A stretch of 51,494 nucleotides of DNA. Source: Candidatus Omnitrophota bacterium. Its GTDB lineage: Bacteria > Omnitrophota > Gorgyraeia > Gygaellales > Profunditerraquicolaceae. Position 1 is the first letter of the stretch, and every line of letters begins with the position of its first letter. The notes beneath the pieces were generated by a model. The model was not told where the DNA came from. It saw nothing but the letters and a program-made list of their open reading frames with translations, and ran no database searches. The DNA lies in contig JAHKAP010000054.1 in assembly GCA_018825985.1 (NCBI GenBank), forward strand, positions 1-51,494, read 5' to 3'. Positions 16,362 to 23,679 of this stretch are shown in pieces. The position numbers were made by a program, and so were the translations under genes.

Positions 16362-17366
16362 ATGATAAAAGATTATTGGTATTTAGCGGTATTATTTTTT
16401 CTGGCAGTATTCTTATACTCCTGGTTCAGGAAGTTATTATCCAGGAAGGTGGAGGAGGCCCGTCAGAAATTACTGAATACTAAAAATGAACACCTCTTTC
16501 TGGAGGGCAGGAATGCTGATCTTGAGAAAGAGAATATGATTTTAAGGAATAGCCTGGAGAAAAATACGGCTCTATATGACTTGACCAAGGAGGTTTGCAA
16601 GCCGCTCAACGAAGAAGAAGTTTTCTCTATTTTTAAAGAGCAGATTAAAAGGTATGTCAATCTGAAAGACCTTAAGTTAATTAAGGGCGAGGCAGATGTT
16701 TCCCAGTTCCAGGATTATACCGGCCTATCTTTATATATAGGTAAAAGCCTTTTCGGTTATTTACTGGCCAGCGGCGTTAAAGATGAAGATAAAGATACTT
16801 TTCATATCTTGGCCCATCAGTTTATCTTAGGGATAAAAAGGGCCGTGCTTTATGAGAAGGTCCAGGAATTGGCGATCCGGGATTCGCTGACCCATATATT
16901 AAGCCGCAGGTATTTCCTGGAAAGATTTGTTGAAGAGATTAACCGTTCCCGGAAGTTTGATTATAGTTTGGCTTTCTTAATGATAGATATAGATTATTTC
17001 AAGGATTTGAATGACCGTTATGGCCATTTAGTAGGGGATGTTATATTAAAAGAGGTCTCCAGGATAATCAAGGATAATATACGCCAGATCGACATCCTGG
17101 GCCGGTACGGGGGGGAAGAATTTTGCTTGGCCCTGCCGGAGACCGAGAAAGAGGAAGCCAAGTTTGCGGCTGAGCGTATCCGTGAGGCTATAGAAGATGC
17201 GCTGATCCGGGCTTATGATGAAGATCTAAGGATTACTTTAAGCGTAGGCATAGCCGTGTTTCCGGGGGATGCCCAGGATACAGATGCCTTGATAGATAGG
17301 GCAGACCAGGCTCTTTATAAAGCCAAGCAATCCGGGAGGAATAAGGTCTGTATTCACGGGGGTTGA
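16362..17366 (+). CDS. Membrane-anchored GGDEF diguanylate cyclase (with I-site)
   Basis: The protein has 334 residues: one N-terminal membrane helix (about 5-22), a coiled coil (about 28-75), a divergent sensory region (about 80-165) and a GGDEF domain. The motif is RYGGEEF near residue 248, with MIDIDYFKDLNDRYGHLVGD before it. The product-inhibition site RQID lies at the expected place, unlike in the cyclase upstream. Its C-terminus (DQALYKAKQSGRNKV) is almost the same as the upstream protein's, suggesting an old tandem duplication with new sensors. Confidence 0.9.
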   Translation: MIKDYWYLAVLFFLAVFLYSWFRKLLSRKVEEARQKLLNTKNEHLFLEGRNADLEKENMILRNSLEKNTALYDLTKEVCKPLNEEEVFSIFKEQIKRYVNLKDLKLIKGEADVSQFQDYTGLSLYIGKSLFGYLLASGVKDEDKDTFHILAHQFILGIKRAVLYEKVQELAIRDSLTHILSRRYFLERFVEEINRSRKFDYSLAFLMIDIDYFKDLNDRYGHLVGDVILKEVSRIIKDNIRQIDILGRYGGEEFCLALPETEKEEAKFAAERIREAIEDALIRAYDEDLRITLSVGIAVFPGDAQDTDALIDRADQALYKAKQSGRNKVCIHGG

Positions 17367-17386
17367 TAAAAATTAAATAAATTTGT

Positions 17387-17415
17387 TTGACAAACCTAAT
17401 AAATAGATATATTAT
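17387..17415 (+). promoter_or_regulatory. Promoter of the 2-oxoacid oxidoreductase operon
   Basis: TTGACA (17387-17392) and TATTAT (17410-17415) are separated by 17 bases; TATAAT at 17413-17418 would need a 20-base spacer. A leader of about 115 bases with a strong hairpin follows. Confidence 0.65.
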
Positions 17416-17444
17416 AATCACTTGTTTTCATTTGTGCGGATCAT

Positions 17445-17493
17445 CCCCGCCCTTTTGGCGTGATTAAAAATATATTATTCCAAAAGAGCGGGG
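17445..17493 (+). promoter_or_regulatory. Leader hairpin before the 2-oxoacid oxidoreductase operon
   Basis: CCCCGCCCTTTTGG (17445-17458) pairs with CCAAAAGAGCGGGG (17480-17493) with one mismatch around a 21-base AT-rich loop. No U-run follows, so it is not a simple terminator. It ends about 30 bases before the ribosome binding site, a layout that suits leader regulation. Confidence 0.55.
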
Positions 17494-17536
17494 CATCCCG
17501 CCAGCTAATACGCTTTAAATCTAAGGAGCATAGTTA

Positions 17537-18085
17537 ATGAAAGAGATAAGGATTCATGCCCGCGCAGGGCAGGGAGCGATTACTACCGCTTCCCTTTTAG
17601 GCTATGTATATTTTTTGAAAGGGGTATATGCCTACGCATTTCCCAGTTTTGGCGCTGCCAGGATGGGCGCTCCGATGAACGCTTTTGTGCGTACCGATAC
17701 TTTGCCCGTACTCCTAAAGAGCCAGATCTATGAACCGGACTACATAATCATAGTGGATGAGACTCTGATGCGGGGTTTTAATTGCCTATCCGGGCTAAAG
17801 GAAGACGGCATAGTGATTATAAATAGCAAGGAAGGCGTAGATCTTGCATTAAAGCCAAAGCAGAAGGTTTATACTTTAGCGGCTAACGATATCGCCCTGA
17901 AAAATATCGGCCGGCCTTTAGGCAATACCGCGCTTTTAGGGGCTTATGCCGCGGCCACAGGCGAGATCGGCCTGGATAACCTGACCGAGGCAATCAAAAA
18001 GAAATTCTCGGGCAAGATCCAGGATGGCAATATTGCCGCGATCAAAGAAGGTTATGAAACGGTGTTAAAAAATAAGAAGGGATAA
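17537..18085 (+). CDS. porC: 2-oxoacid:ferredoxin oxidoreductase subunit gamma (pyruvate type likely)
   Basis: The protein has 182 residues and is the gamma-type subunit of four-subunit 2-oxoacid oxidoreductases. It begins KEIRIHARAGQGAITTASLLGY and contains FPSFGAARMGAPMNAFVRTD, both hallmarks of the family. It takes part in CoA binding and assembly of the complex. The order gamma, delta, alpha, beta with 2-base gaps or overlaps marks a single operon. AAGGAG lies 11 bases before the start. Pyruvate is the likely substrate by similarity of the alpha subunit, but 2-oxoisovalerate or 2-oxoglutarate cannot be excluded. Confidence 0.92.
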   Translation: MKEIRIHARAGQGAITTASLLGYVYFLKGVYAYAFPSFGAARMGAPMNAFVRTDTLPVLLKSQIYEPDYIIIVDETLMRGFNCLSGLKEDGIVIINSKEGVDLALKPKQKVYTLAANDIALKNIGRPLGNTALLGAYAAATGEIGLDNLTEAIKKKFSGKIQDGNIAAIKEGYETVLKNKKG

Positions 18086-18087
18086 AA

Positions 18088-18354
18088 ATGTTTGGTCCAT
18101 TGGTTTCTAAACCCGGTTCAAGCCGGAATAATAAGACAGGATCCTGGCGTGCCGGTTTAAAGCCTAAATTCTTAAGAAAGAATTGTATCGCTTGTAAGAT
18201 GTGCCTATTGGTATGTCCGGAAGATTGTATCAGGGGAGAAGGCAAAAACACCTATGATTGCGATTATGCTTATTGTAAAGGCTGCGGCGGATGCGTCAAG
18301 GTTTGCCCTAAGGCTGATATAGTGATGGTCAAAGAGGAAGAGAATTCAAAATGA
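18088..18354 (+). CDS. porD: 2-oxoacid:ferredoxin oxidoreductase subunit delta (2x[4Fe-4S])
   Basis: The protein has 88 residues. Two clusters are bound by CIACKMCLLVCPEDC and CKGCGGCVKVCP, the standard 8-iron ferredoxin layout. The N-terminal 30 residues (SKPGSSRNNKTGSWRAG) match the extension that docks PorD onto the complex. It passes electrons from the beta-subunit cluster to external ferredoxin. Its stop codon overlaps the alpha subunit start by 4 bases. Confidence 0.94.
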   Translation: MFGPLVSKPGSSRNNKTGSWRAGLKPKFLRKNCIACKMCLLVCPEDCIRGEGKNTYDCDYAYCKGCGGCVKVCPKADIVMVKEEENSK

Positions 18355-19532
18355 AAGAATTTTTGGAAGGTTCGATAGCTGTTGCCAGGGTAGTCAAATT
18401 ATGCAAACCAGGGGTTATCTCGGCTTATCCAATAACTCCCCAAACCCATATAGTCGAAGAATTAGCCCAGATCGTGGCTAACGGGGAGTTAAATTCCCAA
18501 TTTATAAATGTAGAGAGCGAGCATTCTGCAGCTTCAGTGGTTTTGGGCGGTTCGGCCGCAGGTGTGAGGGTCTATACTGCTACCAGCTCCCAGGGTTTGT
18601 TTTATATGAGTGAAGTTATTTTTAATATCGCAGGAATGCGTCTGCCGGTGGTTCTGACCTGCGCTAACCGGGCAGTTTCCGCTCCGATCAATATCTGGAA
18701 TGATCACCAGGATTCAATATCATTAAGGGATGCCGGATGGATCCAATTTTATGTAGAAAACCATCAGGAACTGGCGGATTATCATCTTATGGCTTACCGG
18801 TTGGCTGAGGATAAATCAGTAATGTTGCCGGCAATGGTCTGTATGGATGGTTATACTTTGACCCATGCCATAGATGTATTGGATATGCCCACTCAGGAAC
18901 AGGTCGATAAATTCCTCCCCAGTTACAAAACTTCCTATAAGCTGGATGTGGATAATCCTATTACTATGGGGCCATTAGCTGATCCGGATTATTATATGGA
19001 GGCGCGTTACGCTATCCAAGAGACCCATAAAGAAGTGATTAAATTAATACCCAAGGTAACCGCTGAATTCTCCAGGGTTTTCGGACGCAGTTATAATGGG
19101 TTGATTGAAGAATATCAGGTAACGGATGCGGATAAGGTAATCGTGGCTATGGGTTCTGTCTGCGGCACAATCAAAGAAGTGATTAATGAGTTAAGAAAAA
19201 AAGGCAAGAAAGTCGGATTATTAAAAATAGTATCTTACCGGCCTTTTCCCGTTTCTGAAATTTACGAGTCCTTAAAGAATGTGCCGAAAGTAGGCATAAT
19301 TGACAGGTCCTTATCTTTGGGGTCTTTTGCCCCGCTTGTTTCCGAGATCAAAGCGGTATTTTTCGGCAAGAATAAAAAACCTGCGGTTATCAGCAGTTTT
19401 ATCGTAGGTTTGGGCGGAAGGGATATAACCAAGGATTCTATCAGGGATGTATTCGGCCTGATGACGTCTAAAGAAAAAGCTTGTGAGTTTATTGATCTGA
19501 AACCGGAATTATTAAAGGAAGAATATGAATAA
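18351..19532 (+). CDS. porA: 2-oxoacid:ferredoxin oxidoreductase subunit alpha (pyruvate type likely)
   Basis: The protein has 393 residues. It begins with LEGSIAVARVVKLCKPGVISAYPITPQTHI, the pyrimidine-binding domain signature with the YPITPQT motif. It contains INVESEHSAASVVLGGSAAGVR (catalytic Glu region) and TSSQGLFYMSE, and ends with a transketolase C-terminal-like domain. The sequence fits the pyruvate synthase group best. The complex couples oxidation of pyruvate to acetyl-CoA with ferredoxin reduction, or runs in reverse for CO2 fixation. It overlaps the beta gene by 8 bases. Confidence 0.93.
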   Translation: MKEFLEGSIAVARVVKLCKPGVISAYPITPQTHIVEELAQIVANGELNSQFINVESEHSAASVVLGGSAAGVRVYTATSSQGLFYMSEVIFNIAGMRLPVVLTCANRAVSAPINIWNDHQDSISLRDAGWIQFYVENHQELADYHLMAYRLAEDKSVMLPAMVCMDGYTLTHAIDVLDMPTQEQVDKFLPSYKTSYKLDVDNPITMGPLADPDYYMEARYAIQETHKEVIKLIPKVTAEFSRVFGRSYNGLIEEYQVTDADKVIVAMGSVCGTIKEVINELRKKGKKVGLLKIVSYRPFPVSEIYESLKNVPKVGIIDRSLSLGSFAPLVSEIKAVFFGKNKKPAVISSFIVGLGGRDITKDSIRDVFGLMTSKEKACEFIDLKPELLKEEYE

Positions 19533-20415
19533 TAAACAATTATTTTCTTCGGGCCATACAGCCTGCTCAGGTTGCGGCCAGGCGATCGCGGCCAGGTTAG
19601 TCATAGAGACGGCCGGGCCAAATACCATCATCGCCAATAACACCGGATGCCTGGAGGTATTTACGACCAAATATCCGGAATCTGCCTGGGGGGTGCCTTT
19701 TGTGCATTCGTTATTTGAGAACTGCGCGGCAGTTGCTTCCGGGATCGAAGGCGCCCTGAAATATCTAGGGAAGAAGGACAATATCAATATTATTGCCCAG
19801 GGTGGAGACGGAGGTACCGCGGATATCGGATTGCAGGCTTTATCCGGGATGCTGGAGCGAGGCCATGATATTCTTTATGTTTGTTATGATAATGAAGCTT
19901 ATATGAACACCGGCATTCAAAGAAGCGGATTGACTCCTTTTAGCGCTAATACTACTACCTCACCGGCAGGCGCCAAATCCCTGGGTAATCCCCAGTATAA
20001 AAAGCCGATGCCTGAGATTGCTTTAGCTCATGGGATACCTTATGTGGCTACTTGCTCAGTGGGATATTTGCAGGACCTGCAGCGTAAGGTAAAAAAAGCA
20101 TTGTCCATTAAAGGCCCGAAATACATCCAGATCTATGTTCCTTGTCCTTTGGGATGGAGGCATGAGCCCAATTCTACTTTAGAGGTAGGTAAATTGGTAG
20201 TTGAAACCGGGCTTTATCCTTTGATTGAATACGAAAACGGAAAATTGATCTCTGTGCGTAAAATCAAAGCCCTGCCCGTTGAAGATTATCTTAAGGGCCA
20301 GGGTAGGTTTAAACATTTAATGGCTAACTCTGAGGAAATAAAAAAGATCCAGGAGATCGCCAACAATAATATCGCTAAATACGGGTTGAAGGCAGAAGAG
20401 GCCGTTTCGGCCTAG
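19525..20415 (+). CDS. porB: 2-oxoacid:ferredoxin oxidoreductase subunit beta (TPP-binding)
   Basis: The protein has 296 residues. The N-terminal CSGCGQAIAARL and later Cys residues bind the third [4Fe-4S] cluster. The TPP-binding segment is QGGDGGTADIGLQALSG...CYDNEAYMNTGIQRSG with the typical GDG...NN-like pattern. The C-terminus contains KYIQIYVPCPLGWRHEP. It completes the CDAB operon. The start overlaps the alpha gene by 8 bases, so translational coupling is likely. Confidence 0.94.
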   Translation: MNNKQLFSSGHTACSGCGQAIAARLVIETAGPNTIIANNTGCLEVFTTKYPESAWGVPFVHSLFENCAAVASGIEGALKYLGKKDNINIIAQGGDGGTADIGLQALSGMLERGHDILYVCYDNEAYMNTGIQRSGLTPFSANTTTSPAGAKSLGNPQYKKPMPEIALAHGIPYVATCSVGYLQDLQRKVKKALSIKGPKYIQIYVPCPLGWRHEPNSTLEVGKLVVETGLYPLIEYENGKLISVRKIKALPVEDYLKGQGRFKHLMANSEEIKKIQEIANNNIAKYGLKAEEAVSA

Positions 20416-20440
20416 AATTAATTAGGGTGCTCAAGTCCCA

Positions 20441-20545
20441 CTGCGCAAAATGCGTCAGGAATTCTCGTGAATTTTTGACTTGCTCCGCGGGATCTCACCA
20501 AATGTGCCATAAGAGGGGCACATAATCGAGTTCGGGAGGATAAAA
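20441..20545 (+). promoter_or_regulatory. Structured leader element before ferredoxin, copy 1 of a shared family
   Basis: About 105 bases ending at the GGGAGGA ribosome binding site match the leader of the PpiD-like gene (22231-22339 on the minus strand) at roughly four bases in five. Predicted hairpins include TGCG-caaaa-tgcg near 20442 and ATGTGCC (20502-20508) with GGCACAT (20517-20523). In the other copy the latter stem reads ATGCGCC/GGCGCAT, a compensatory change that supports an RNA structure. Confidence 0.65.
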
Positions 20546-20731
20546 ATGGCTAAAATAACGATTGATGTGTCTACTTGTGTGGGTTGCGGTTTATGCGAGC
20601 AGTCTTGTCCGGAGGCTTTCAAGATGGAAGGCGATGGCATTGCCCATGTAAAAGCCCAGGCCTGCGCTATTCATAATATCAAAGAAGTCGCAGAATCATG
20701 TCCAGTAGCAGCGATAAAGGTAAGTGAATAA
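20546..20731 (+). CDS. Small [4Fe-4S] ferredoxin
   Basis: This 61-residue monocluster ferredoxin has CVGCGLC (Cys11, Cys14, Cys17) with the fourth ligand in ESCPVAAIKV near residue 51. Cys21 in QSCPEAF is a possible extra or structural residue. It is similar to Thermotoga- and Desulfovibrio-type ferredoxins. It lies 130 bases after the 2-oxoacid oxidoreductase beta gene and is the obvious electron acceptor for that complex. It has its own leader element and GGGAGGA 5 bases before the start. Confidence 0.93.
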   Translation: MAKITIDVSTCVGCGLCEQSCPEAFKMEGDGIAHVKAQACAIHNIKEVAESCPVAAIKVSE

Positions 20732-20754
20732 ACAAAAAAACGGGGTCAATAAAT

Positions 20755-20820
20755 AAATAGGGACAGCGACTATTTTTCTCTAATTATAGAGATATAAAAA
20801 AATAGTCGCTGTCCCTATTT
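20755..20820. repeat. Perfect inverted repeat between convergent genes
   Basis: Two perfect 23-base arms containing GGGACAGCGACTA (20755-20777 and 20798-20820) enclose 20 bases. The right arm touches the stop codon of the minus-strand PpiD-like gene at 20821. With AT-rich ends on both sides it could end transcription from both directions. The GGGACAG core links it to the GTCCC-type repeats elsewhere in the window; a GGGGTCA word as in the 5103 repeat lies 13 bases before it. Confidence 0.8.
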
Positions 20821-22230
20821 TTATTTGGTGATCTGCTTTTTTAAATCCTGCAAAAATCCTAAAAAATAATCTTCTTTTTTCTGGGCTAAAAGGCTTTTGG
20901 TAAATACTTCTTTTTCTTCTTCAAATTTCTTTTCATCTACCAAGATAAAAGATTTAACTTTAATTATATAATATCCTGAAGGCAGATCGATTAAGGAAGA
21001 GAATTCGTTTTCTTTTAACTGTCTGGCTTGTTTAAATAGCTCATCAGTTTTTCCTATTTCTTTTATGTAATCTTCAGCTTTAAATAGCTCGGTAGAAGAG
21101 GATTTTAATCCGAATTCACTGGCTATGTTGTCAAAGTTCAAGGCTTTAGGGTTGGCTATATACACTTCTTTTAATTTATTTAATGCTTTTTCGGTTCTTT
21201 CTTTAGCCAGATCTTTAGCCTTATTTCTTAAAACCACTTCTTTTACCCTATCTTTGGCAGTTTCAAAATCCGGGATAAAAGCATCCTGGCGCTCCTTCAT
21301 CAGCATTATATAATGCTGCTCATTTATTATGAGGGGAGGCATCACCTGGCCCTGCTTAACTTTAGAAAACATTTCGGTCAGTTGTTCGGATTGTCCGATC
21401 CCCGGAATAGGATCGGTCTGGTTAAATGTCCCGGTCTCTGTGATCTGGAGACCCAGATCTTTAGCTATCTTGGGAAGTCCGTCGCCTTTCTCTAAACGGG
21501 AGAATACGTTATTAACTTTATCCTGGGAGTCAAATTTTAAATATTCCAGGTTAAAAGAAAGGGGGAGTTTGAAGTCAAGGGTATTTTTATTATAGTAGTC
21601 CGTTAGTTCCTGATCGCTGGCGGTAGCCTCTTTCTCTAATTCTTTCGGCACTCCGGCTATATATTCCAGGCTTATTTTCTCATTTTCTTTCCTGTAAGCT
21701 TCTTTTATCTCTTCATCTTGTAAACCGACATCTTTGGTCACCAGGTTAAAAAGTTTGTAAATCTTCAGGTTCTGGCGGGTTTGTTCTTCAAAACTGCGGG
21801 GTTGGGAACGAAAGACGTACTTGAGCGTCTGATCGTAAGTAAATTTGTCAAAAATTCCTTTCTTTTGAAATATAGGATTTTTCTGAATCGCTGCGACTAT
21901 TTCCCGATCAGATACTTTAATCTTTCTTTTATTGGCCTCATGAAGAAGGACCAATCTCTCCCAGGCCCGGGTCTCCAGGTCTAGAATCTTCTCTAGTCCC
22001 TGGATATTTTCTCCGAATTGCATAGTCAGGGCGTTTCTGGTCGCTTCTATCGCCTCCCTGAATTCCAGGAAGGATACTTTCTGTCCGGATATCCTACCCA
22101 TAAAATCGGGCGTTTTCTGCTCGCGGATAGTTGAATTTATCCCCCAAAATACAAACGCCGGCAAGATCAATATCGCTAGGACTATCCAGACCATCTTTTG
22201 GGTCCTTTTATTATGTAATGCTTTTACCAT
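20821..22230 (-). CDS. Membrane-anchored SurA/PpiD-like folding factor
   Basis: With the start at 22230 the protein has 469 residues; an upstream ATG at 22251 would place the ribosome binding site inside the gene. GGAGGA lies 6-8 bases before 22230. One N-terminal membrane helix (MVWIVLAILILPAFVFWGIN) anchors a periplasmic part. A SurA_N-type chaperone domain (about 30-200) with VSDREIVAAIQKNPIFQKKGIFDK is followed by a degenerate parvulin-like region and helical C-terminus. This layout is that of PpiD, which escorts outer-membrane proteins leaving the Sec translocon. Few canonical parvulin active-site residues are seen, so it may be a chaperone only. Confidence 0.82.
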   Translation of the reverse strand: MVKALHNKRTQKMVWIVLAILILPAFVFWGINSTIREQKTPDFMGRISGQKVSFLEFREAIEATRNALTMQFGENIQGLEKILDLETRAWERLVLLHEANKRKIKVSDREIVAAIQKNPIFQKKGIFDKFTYDQTLKYVFRSQPRSFEEQTRQNLKIYKLFNLVTKDVGLQDEEIKEAYRKENEKISLEYIAGVPKELEKEATASDQELTDYYNKNTLDFKLPLSFNLEYLKFDSQDKVNNVFSRLEKGDGLPKIAKDLGLQITETGTFNQTDPIPGIGQSEQLTEMFSKVKQGQVMPPLIINEQHYIMLMKERQDAFIPDFETAKDRVKEVVLRNKAKDLAKERTEKALNKLKEVYIANPKALNFDNIASEFGLKSSSTELFKAEDYIKEIGKTDELFKQARQLKENEFSSLIDLPSGYYIIKVKSFILVDEKKFEEEKEVFTKSLLAQKKEDYFLGFLQDLKKQITK

Positions 22231-22339
22231 TATCATCCTCCTCGAACACAATTATGCGCCATTTCGTGGCGCATCTGGTGAGATCCCGCGGAGCAAGTCA
22301 AAAATTCACGGAGAATTTTTGACGCATTTTGCGTAGCGA
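22231..22339 (-). promoter_or_regulatory. Structured leader element before the PpiD-like gene, copy 2
   Basis: This is an inverted copy of the ferredoxin leader at 20441-20545. The main hairpin is a perfect 8-bp stem with a 5-base loop (22254-22261 with 22267-22274). Another stem is formed by AAAAATTC with GAATTTTT, and a third by ACGC/GCGT. The element runs straight into the GAGGAGGA ribosome binding site. The two copies flank the ferredoxin and PpiD-like genes as inverted repeats. Confidence 0.65.
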
Positions 22340-22406
22340 GATAAGTCACTGCTCTCGTTAATAATATTACTATTATAATCAAAAAAATCAAAATAACAAA
22401 TTTTTC

Positions 22407-22435
22407 TTTACAAAATATCCTGCTAAGGTTATAAT
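22407..22435 (+). promoter_or_regulatory. Promoter of hisG
   Basis: TTTACA (22407-22412), a 17-base spacer and TATAAT (22430-22435) lie 73 bases before the hisG start. The intervening leader has only weak pairing (GTGTGA with TCACGC); no histidine-rich leader peptide is seen. Confidence 0.72.
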
Positions 22436-22508
22436 AAACCCCTGTGTGAAAGAAAGCCTCAAGGGCATAGTCACGCCTTTAGACCTAATAAAAATAGGAT
22501 AGTTATAA

Positions 22509-23396
22509 ATGAAGAAAGATAAAGTATTAAAGATAGGCCTGCCTAAAGGAAGTCTCCAAGAGTCTACTTTTAAAATGTTCAGGAAGGCCGGGTTTAATGT
22601 AGCTTTGTCATCGGAGCGGTCTTACTTTCCGTCGATAGATGACCCCCAGATCGAGCCGATACTCTTAAGGGCCCAGGAGATGTCCAGGTATATAGAGGAT
22701 CAGGCCCTGGATTGCGGCATAACCGGAAATGACTGGATCATGGAGAATAAATCCAACGTAGTAAGGGTTACCGACTTGATCTATGCCAAACAGGGCTTAA
22801 ATAAGGTGAGATGGGTTTTGGCTGTGCCGGAATGTTCGGGTATAAAGTCGCTAAAGCAGTTAAGTAATAAGCGGATTGCTACGGAATTGGTAAATGTCAC
22901 TACCGATTTCTTCCGTAGGAATAAAGTAAAAGTGGAAGTGGAATTCAGCTGGGGCGCGACTGAGGTCAAGGTAAATTCGGGGTTAGTAGACGCTATCGTT
23001 GAACTTACCGAGACCGGCAGAAGCCTGAAGGCGAATAAATTAATAGAGATCGCCACGGTCTGTGAGTCTACCACTCAGTTTATCGCCAATAAAGAGGCTT
23101 ATAAGAATGGCTGGAAAAGGGCTAAGATGGAAGAGATCGCTATTTTGTTAAAAGGCGCTATTGCCGCCGAAGAAAAGGTCGGCCTTAAGATGAACGTTAA
23201 AAAGGCAGATTTGGAAGATGTGATTAAACTTTTGCCGGCTTTAAAAAAGCCTACGGTATCCGGGCTTTCATCCGACGGTTGGTTTGCCATTGATACAGTG
23301 ATCGACGAAAGAGTAGTGAGGACTTTGATCCCGGGATTAAAGAGGGCCGGAGCGGAAGGGATCATCGAGTACCCTCTGAATAAAGTTATATATTAA
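22509..23396 (+). CDS. hisG: ATP phosphoribosyltransferase HisG, long form
   Basis: HisG condenses ATP with PRPP, the first committed step of histidine synthesis. The protein begins with KIGLPKGSLQESTFKMFRKAGFNV, and the PRPP-binding region IVELTETGRSLKANKL is present near residue 165. At 295 residues it has the C-terminal ACT-like regulatory domain (about 220-295), so it is the hexameric, histidine-inhibited form that needs no HisZ. No other his genes are near. prs, which makes PRPP, lies about 6 kb away but in a different cluster. Confidence 0.96.
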   Translation: MKKDKVLKIGLPKGSLQESTFKMFRKAGFNVALSSERSYFPSIDDPQIEPILLRAQEMSRYIEDQALDCGITGNDWIMENKSNVVRVTDLIYAKQGLNKVRWVLAVPECSGIKSLKQLSNKRIATELVNVTTDFFRRNKVKVEVEFSWGATEVKVNSGLVDAIVELTETGRSLKANKLIEIATVCESTTQFIANKEAYKNGWKRAKMEEIAILLKGAIAAEEKVGLKMNVKKADLEDVIKLLPALKKPTVSGLSSDGWFAIDTVIDERVVRTLIPGLKRAGAEGIIEYPLNKVIY

Positions 23397-23400
23397 GGCG

Positions 23401-23547
23401 TCCTATAATAAGAAGAAATAGGATGCCTGATTACAATGATTAAAAAACCAGATTACAGAGATTATGCTGCCAACGAGAGAATCGTTGTAATCTTTGCTAA
23501 TCTCAGTAATCAGGTATAATCCTTAAGTTTTATACTTGAAGATTATA
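23401..23547 (+). repeat. Promoter-bearing intergenic repeat, copy 1
   Basis: It begins with the hairpin TCCTAT...ATAGGA (23401-23423) and then contains a second inverted repeat CCTGATTAC...GTAATCAGG. It ends with the dyad TCAGGTATAA (23510-23519) and TTATACTTGA (23530-23539) around a -10 box TATAAT at 23515-23520. The same series occurs before prs at 29550-29683. It supplies a likely promoter for the small gene at 23561. Confidence 0.65.
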
Positions 23548-23560
23548 ACAGGAGAAGAGA

Positions 23561-23662
23561 ATGCCTTGCGGAAGAAAAAGAAAAAGAAGAAAGATCGCGA
23601 CCCATAAGAGAAAAAAGATCCGTCGCCGTCTCCGTCATTTAAAGAAGAGAGCTTGGGGGTAA
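23561..23662 (+). CDS. AURKAIP1/COX24-domain small ribosomal protein (bS22/mS38-like)
   Basis: This 33-residue, extremely basic protein starts MPCGRKRKRRKIATHKRKKI and ends LKKRAWG. The pattern of Lys/Arg with a central ATHKRKK matches the COX24/AURKAIP1 domain proteins annotated in Bacteroidota and related bacteria. The mitochondrial counterpart mS38 and mycobacterial bS22 bind the small ribosomal subunit near the decoding region. AGGAG lies 6 bases before the ATG. It is driven by the repeat-borne promoter at 23515 and followed after 17 bases by a TPR gene. Ribosome binding is inferred from the family only. Confidence 0.8.
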   Translation: MPCGRKRKRRKIATHKRKKIRRRLRHLKKRAWG

Positions 23663-23679
23663 AGCTTTAGGTTCATTCA

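Noticed and set aside
17445-17493. Intrinsic terminator after the second diguanylate cyclase
   Set aside because: The stem is strong but lacks a T-run and lies downstream of a good promoter, so a leader role fits better.
22231-22251. ATG at 22251 as the start of the PpiD-like protein
   Set aside because: The GAGGAGGA ribosome binding site lies downstream of it; ATG 22230 gives correct spacing and a normal membrane anchor.
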